Below the pieces are notes generated by a model. The model worked only from the letters and a program-made list of their open reading frames with translations, ran no database searches and was not told the DNA's origin. Shown here in pieces: positions 19,501 through 21,925 of a stretch of DNA of 21,925 bases; position 1 is the first letter of the stretch, and each line of letters opens with the position of its first letter. The stretch comes from Priapulus caudatus. Lineage: Eukaryota > Priapulida > Priapulimorpha > Priapulimorphida > Priapulidae. The translations under genes were made by a program, and so were the position numbers. The stretch is from contig NW_014577103.1 in assembly GCF_000485595.1 (NCBI RefSeq), positions 719,372 through 741,296 on the forward strand, written 5' to 3'.

Positions 19501-20085
19501 ACATAAACTCCAGCCGTCCCCAAACCACCGCACGCATCACATCTACCATAAAGCTCGCCGCCGTCCTCCAACACGCGCACGCCATACATCTACACATAAA
19601 CTCCCCCCGTCCTCAAAACACGCGCACGCATACATCTACACATAAACCCCATGTCCCGCAAACACGCAGCGACGCAATACATCTACACATTCAAGCTCCC
19701 CCGTCCCTCAATCGCGCACGCGTCCTCAAACACTACACGCATACATCACACATAAACTCCCCCGTCCCCAAAACAAGCGCACGCAAATACATCTACACAT
19801 AAACTGCCCCGTCCTGAAACACGCTGCCGCCCTGTCGGCTTTAGCGCGCACAGCATGACAATCTACACAATAAACTCCCCCGTCCCCCAAACAACGCGAC
19901 ACGGCATACATCTACACCCACACCCCCCGTCCCCAAACACCCGGCGCACGCACACATATATACACATATATACACATATATACACATATATACACATCAA
20001 CTCCCCCGCGCGTCCCCAAATACGCGCGCGCATACATCTACACATCAACTCCCCCGTCCCCAAACACGCGCACGCATTCACTCGC
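16564..20085. repeat. Large minisatellite, ~44-bp unit, about 3.5 kb
   Basis: Tandem head-to-tail array. Each unit contains CATACATCTACACATAAACT, a C-run, then GTCCTCAAACACGCGCACG in the commonest form. Variants include CACATCAACT for CACATAAACT and GCACTCAAAC or GTCCCCAAAC for GTCCTCAAAC. With a ~44-bp period the tract holds roughly 80 units (estimate from length, not counted). Most units carry single-base insertions or deletions, often an extra G or C, so no reading frame persists; the longest open stretch (181 codons at 19257-19802) is a translation of repeat units. No spacers separate the units, so it is not CRISPR. Confidence 0.95.
19953..19996. repeat. (TATATACACA)n 10-bp repeat inside the minisatellite
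   Basis: Four copies of TATATACACA interrupt the array at a CATCTACACA-like position, probably by expansion of the ACAT/ATAC part of a unit. Confidence 0.9.
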
Positions 20086-20300
20086 ACGCGAAATGTTCGT
20101 AATGAATTGAAAAGTAATTAATCGATTGTGAATAAGTTCAAATAATGATTTGTTGTGTAAATGGTTTCTAAGACCAGTTTTATGTTGTACACATAAATTT
20201 GAAATGTGAATTAAAAATGTAGTAAAAGGATTTTTAAGGTTCAAGTTGATCAATCTTAAGTGTGATCTATATATTGCTAACGTTTTAATTATTTAATACA
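20086..20300. other. AT-rich non-coding sequence
   Basis: Unique-looking AT-rich DNA that begins sharply at the end of the minisatellite. No gene or repeat is recognised. Confidence 0.5.
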
Positions 20301-20441
20301 GGCGCGGCTGACTTGGTAACTGCACAGTCTATTCGCCGTCGACCACAGTCTTTCTATTGAATGTTTATTCTAATGTTGTCGTCTGCATGTACATATCTTC
20401 AGCGAAAATAAATATTTCTGAATTTGAATTTGAATTTGAAT
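20301..20441 (+). mobile_element. Probable 3' end of a LINE-type retrotransposon
   Basis: The stretch ends with AATAAA (20407-20412) followed by the 6-bp tail repeat GAATTT (20420-20441, three to four copies). A short non-A tandem tail after a polyadenylation-like signal is typical of CR1/RTE-type non-LTR elements. The 5' boundary is set only approximately, at GGCGCGGCTGACTTGG. No coding part remains. Confidence 0.5.
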
Positions 20442-20539
20442 CTTCTTGGACCCAATTAAACTCTGATCCAAAATTGGCGTCACACATGCGTTTTTTCATC
20501 TCCTTGTATATCTAGCTCATTGAGCTGTATCATTAGCCT

Positions 20540-20745
20540 CGTAAACACGAGCCTCGTCTACATGGTGTCACCTTAACCCGAGTTAAGCTAACCCCTTAAA
20601 GATTTCGCGCGCATCTACACGAGTCTTAACCCGGGTTAGCTTAACCACCTTCATTGCGCGACGTAACCCGGGCTAAGGCTTAACCCGAGTTAAGACCTCG
20701 TATAGACGCTTAACCCGAGACGTTTGAAGCCTCGTCTATAGTATT
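20540..20745. repeat. Palindrome-rich TTAACCCGAGTTAA repeat
   Basis: TTAACCCGAGTTAA occurs exactly at 20573-20586 and 20680-20693, TTAACCCGGGTTA at 20626-20638, with related copies near 20664 and 20709. The phrase GCCTCGTCTA flanks the region at 20541 and 20729. It looks like a MITE or foldback element with internal dyad motifs. No coding capacity. Confidence 0.7.
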
Positions 20746-20763
20746 GGTTCTGCGCTGTGTGTG

Positions 20764-21092
20764 TGGTGCACGTCAGCAATGATCAAAGACGTAGAGTATA
20801 AAAGATAGGTTTATTCTACAACAGGTTACAACAGACATAAACGCAACGCGCAGGTTGTGGATGCCGAGAGCGTATACTCTCCGTTCTTCTATCTCTATAC
20901 CCTCCCCTCCCCGTCTCTCCTGATCATCCCTCTTATTTATAGAGGAGGCTTTCCATCTTCGACCTCTGCGTTGGCACAGCCTGCTCTCGCCAAATCGCAG
21001 GCACCATGCACATCTAGCTAGCTTTTATTAATCGGTTGACTTCTCTGGCTCCGGTGCGATCCAGATCTCCCTTGTGCATTAATCATCCTACA
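20764..21092 (-). mobile_element. Probable solo LTR of an LTR retrotransposon
   Basis: Read on the minus strand, a 329-bp unit begins TGTAGGATGATTAATGCAC and ends GACGTGCACCA. It carries a TATA box (CTATAAATAAG, core 20941-20936) and, 120 bp downstream, AATAAA (20815-20810) near its end, the usual U3-R-U5 order. Flanking 5-mers are GTGTG and ATGTG (4 of 5 identical). There are no gag/pol remnants and no second LTR here. The boundaries are inferred from TG...CA. Confidence 0.5.
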
Positions 21093-21301
21093 ATGTGCAT
21101 TAATCAGAATGCCAATAAAGAGAACTAATGACATCAGACTGTCGTCTCCAAAAAGTTAATTGCTGTTAAACTCCAGATGTCCTCCTTTATTACCTTAATT
21201 GTTGCCGCTCCTACTAACTACTCTATACTACTATGTACTTATATGTATATATATATCACATTGACCTTATTACTTAACTGAAGCTGTATCTGTATATATG
21301 C
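21093..21301. other. AT-rich non-coding sequence
   Basis: No gene seen. It ends in a short ATATAT run (21245-21256) and a further ATATATG just before copy B of the dispersed repeat. Confidence 0.5.
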
Positions 21302-21925
21302 CCAGGGGCGGCGCCAGGGTATTTTCTTAGGGGGGGCGAAACCAGGAGCGTTTACAGGAACACGCGAAGGGGGGGTCTGGGGGAGAGCCTGGGGGAAATT
21401 TTTTAAATTAGACCCCCTCAGATGCGTTTTCTGCGCGAGTAGGGGTGGTCCGGACCCCCTGGACCCCCCTGTACACGCCCCTGGGAACTGTAGAATCTGA
21501 TACCGTGTGCGCTTGCACTGACGGGTGGGGTCCATGGGGTAGATTCATAATTCATCAAGCTGCGTACGCAAAATATTTTGCGTAAATCTTGTGTACGCAA
21601 TCGACGTTACTTAGTTGCAATTCATCAACACAGCTATTTAGTAAATTTTCGTACGATTTCGCGTACGCAAGCGAGGCCGTTTTAGGTGCGATTCATCAAG
21701 CTAAAATTTACGTAAACCTTTGCGTAACTTTACACGAGCTGACGAGGTGCCGTAAACCACTCGAAATTTCCGCAGGTGTTTCCAGCATACCGCAGCATAC
21801 ATTATTTTATTGAGAAAACATTATAAAATTACTGGGTACTCAACTAAAAACAAATAAATAATTACCATACTACACAGACAGGCGGCTCCTTTGACGCTTC
21901 TTTTGACATAGCTTGGCGTTGTTTT
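21302..21925. repeat. Dispersed ~620-bp repeat, copy B (cut by window end)
   Basis: Same orientation and order as 13304-13925, starting CCCAGGGGCGGCGCCAGGG. It is cleaner than copy A: the internal 18-bp palindrome ACGCAAAATATTTTGCGT (21566-21583) is perfect here but has one change in copy A. The element probably continues past the window. Confidence 0.9.

Noticed and set aside
19257-19802. 181-codon ORF (His/Thr/Pro/Ser-rich repeats)
   Set aside because: It is a translation of minisatellite units; all frames and many neighbouring stretches give similar strings, and indels break every frame.
16564-20085. CRISPR-like array
   Set aside because: Units are contiguous with no unique spacers, the repeats are degenerate, and the context is a eukaryotic genome.
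13304-21925. The two ~620-bp direct copies as LTRs of one retrotransposon
   Set aside because: The DNA between them holds no gag/pol signature, primer-binding site or polypurine tract, and the copies lack TG...CA ends.

Overview
The window is nuclear DNA from an animal, most likely a marine invertebrate; I cannot name the phylum. GT-AG introns, three recognisable metazoan gene families, many microsatellites and several non-autonomous transposon fragments support this. There is no prokaryotic or organellar signature. The many open frames outside the three genes are mostly repeat translations or chance.

Three protein genes can be reconstructed. (1) Bases 4856-7087, plus strand: an OVO/OVOL-family zinc-finger transcription factor. 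It has two coding exons and a 449-aa product, with an N-terminal SNAG-like MPKAFLV and four C2H2 fingers. (2) Bases 11127-8683, minus strand: a six-exon aprataxin (APTX), 201 aa, with the HIT nucleotide-hydrolase domain and C-terminal zinc finger but no FHA domain. (3) Bases 11920-12882, plus strand: a two-exon, 271-aa protein whose C-terminal half is a Gig2-like PARP-type domain. Its N-terminal half carries a predicted transmembrane helix and a cysteine-rich stretch. A 147-bp intron is read through by the longest simple ORF; splicing it out restores the conserved end of the domain. OVO and APTX converge. APTX and the Gig2-like gene diverge from a shared ~790-bp spacer.

Layout: 1-41 may be the end of an exon of an upstream gene. 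42-4827 is non-coding with simple repeats, one MITE-like element and probably the 5' region of the OVO gene. 4828-7087 is the OVO gene, with a MITE with intact 6-bp target duplications in its intron. 7088-8682 holds 3' UTRs and the convergent spacer, including a perfect 34-bp palindrome and a foldback element. 8683-12882 holds APTX, the shared promoter region and the Gig2-like gene.

From 12970 onward the sequence is almost all repeats: a foldback MITE, TG/AT microsatellites, a ~620-bp dispersed repeat with a second copy at the window end, and G/C-rich element termini. A ~3.5-kb minisatellite of ~44-bp units (16564-20085) follows, then a LINE-like 3' tail, a palindrome-rich repeat and a probable solo LTR on the minus strand. 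Single-base indels are abundant among copies in the 13.1-20 kb region, while the genes are clean. This may reflect unpolished long-read consensus rather than biology.

The most interesting object is the membrane-anchored Gig2-like PARP protein placed head-to-head with aprataxin.
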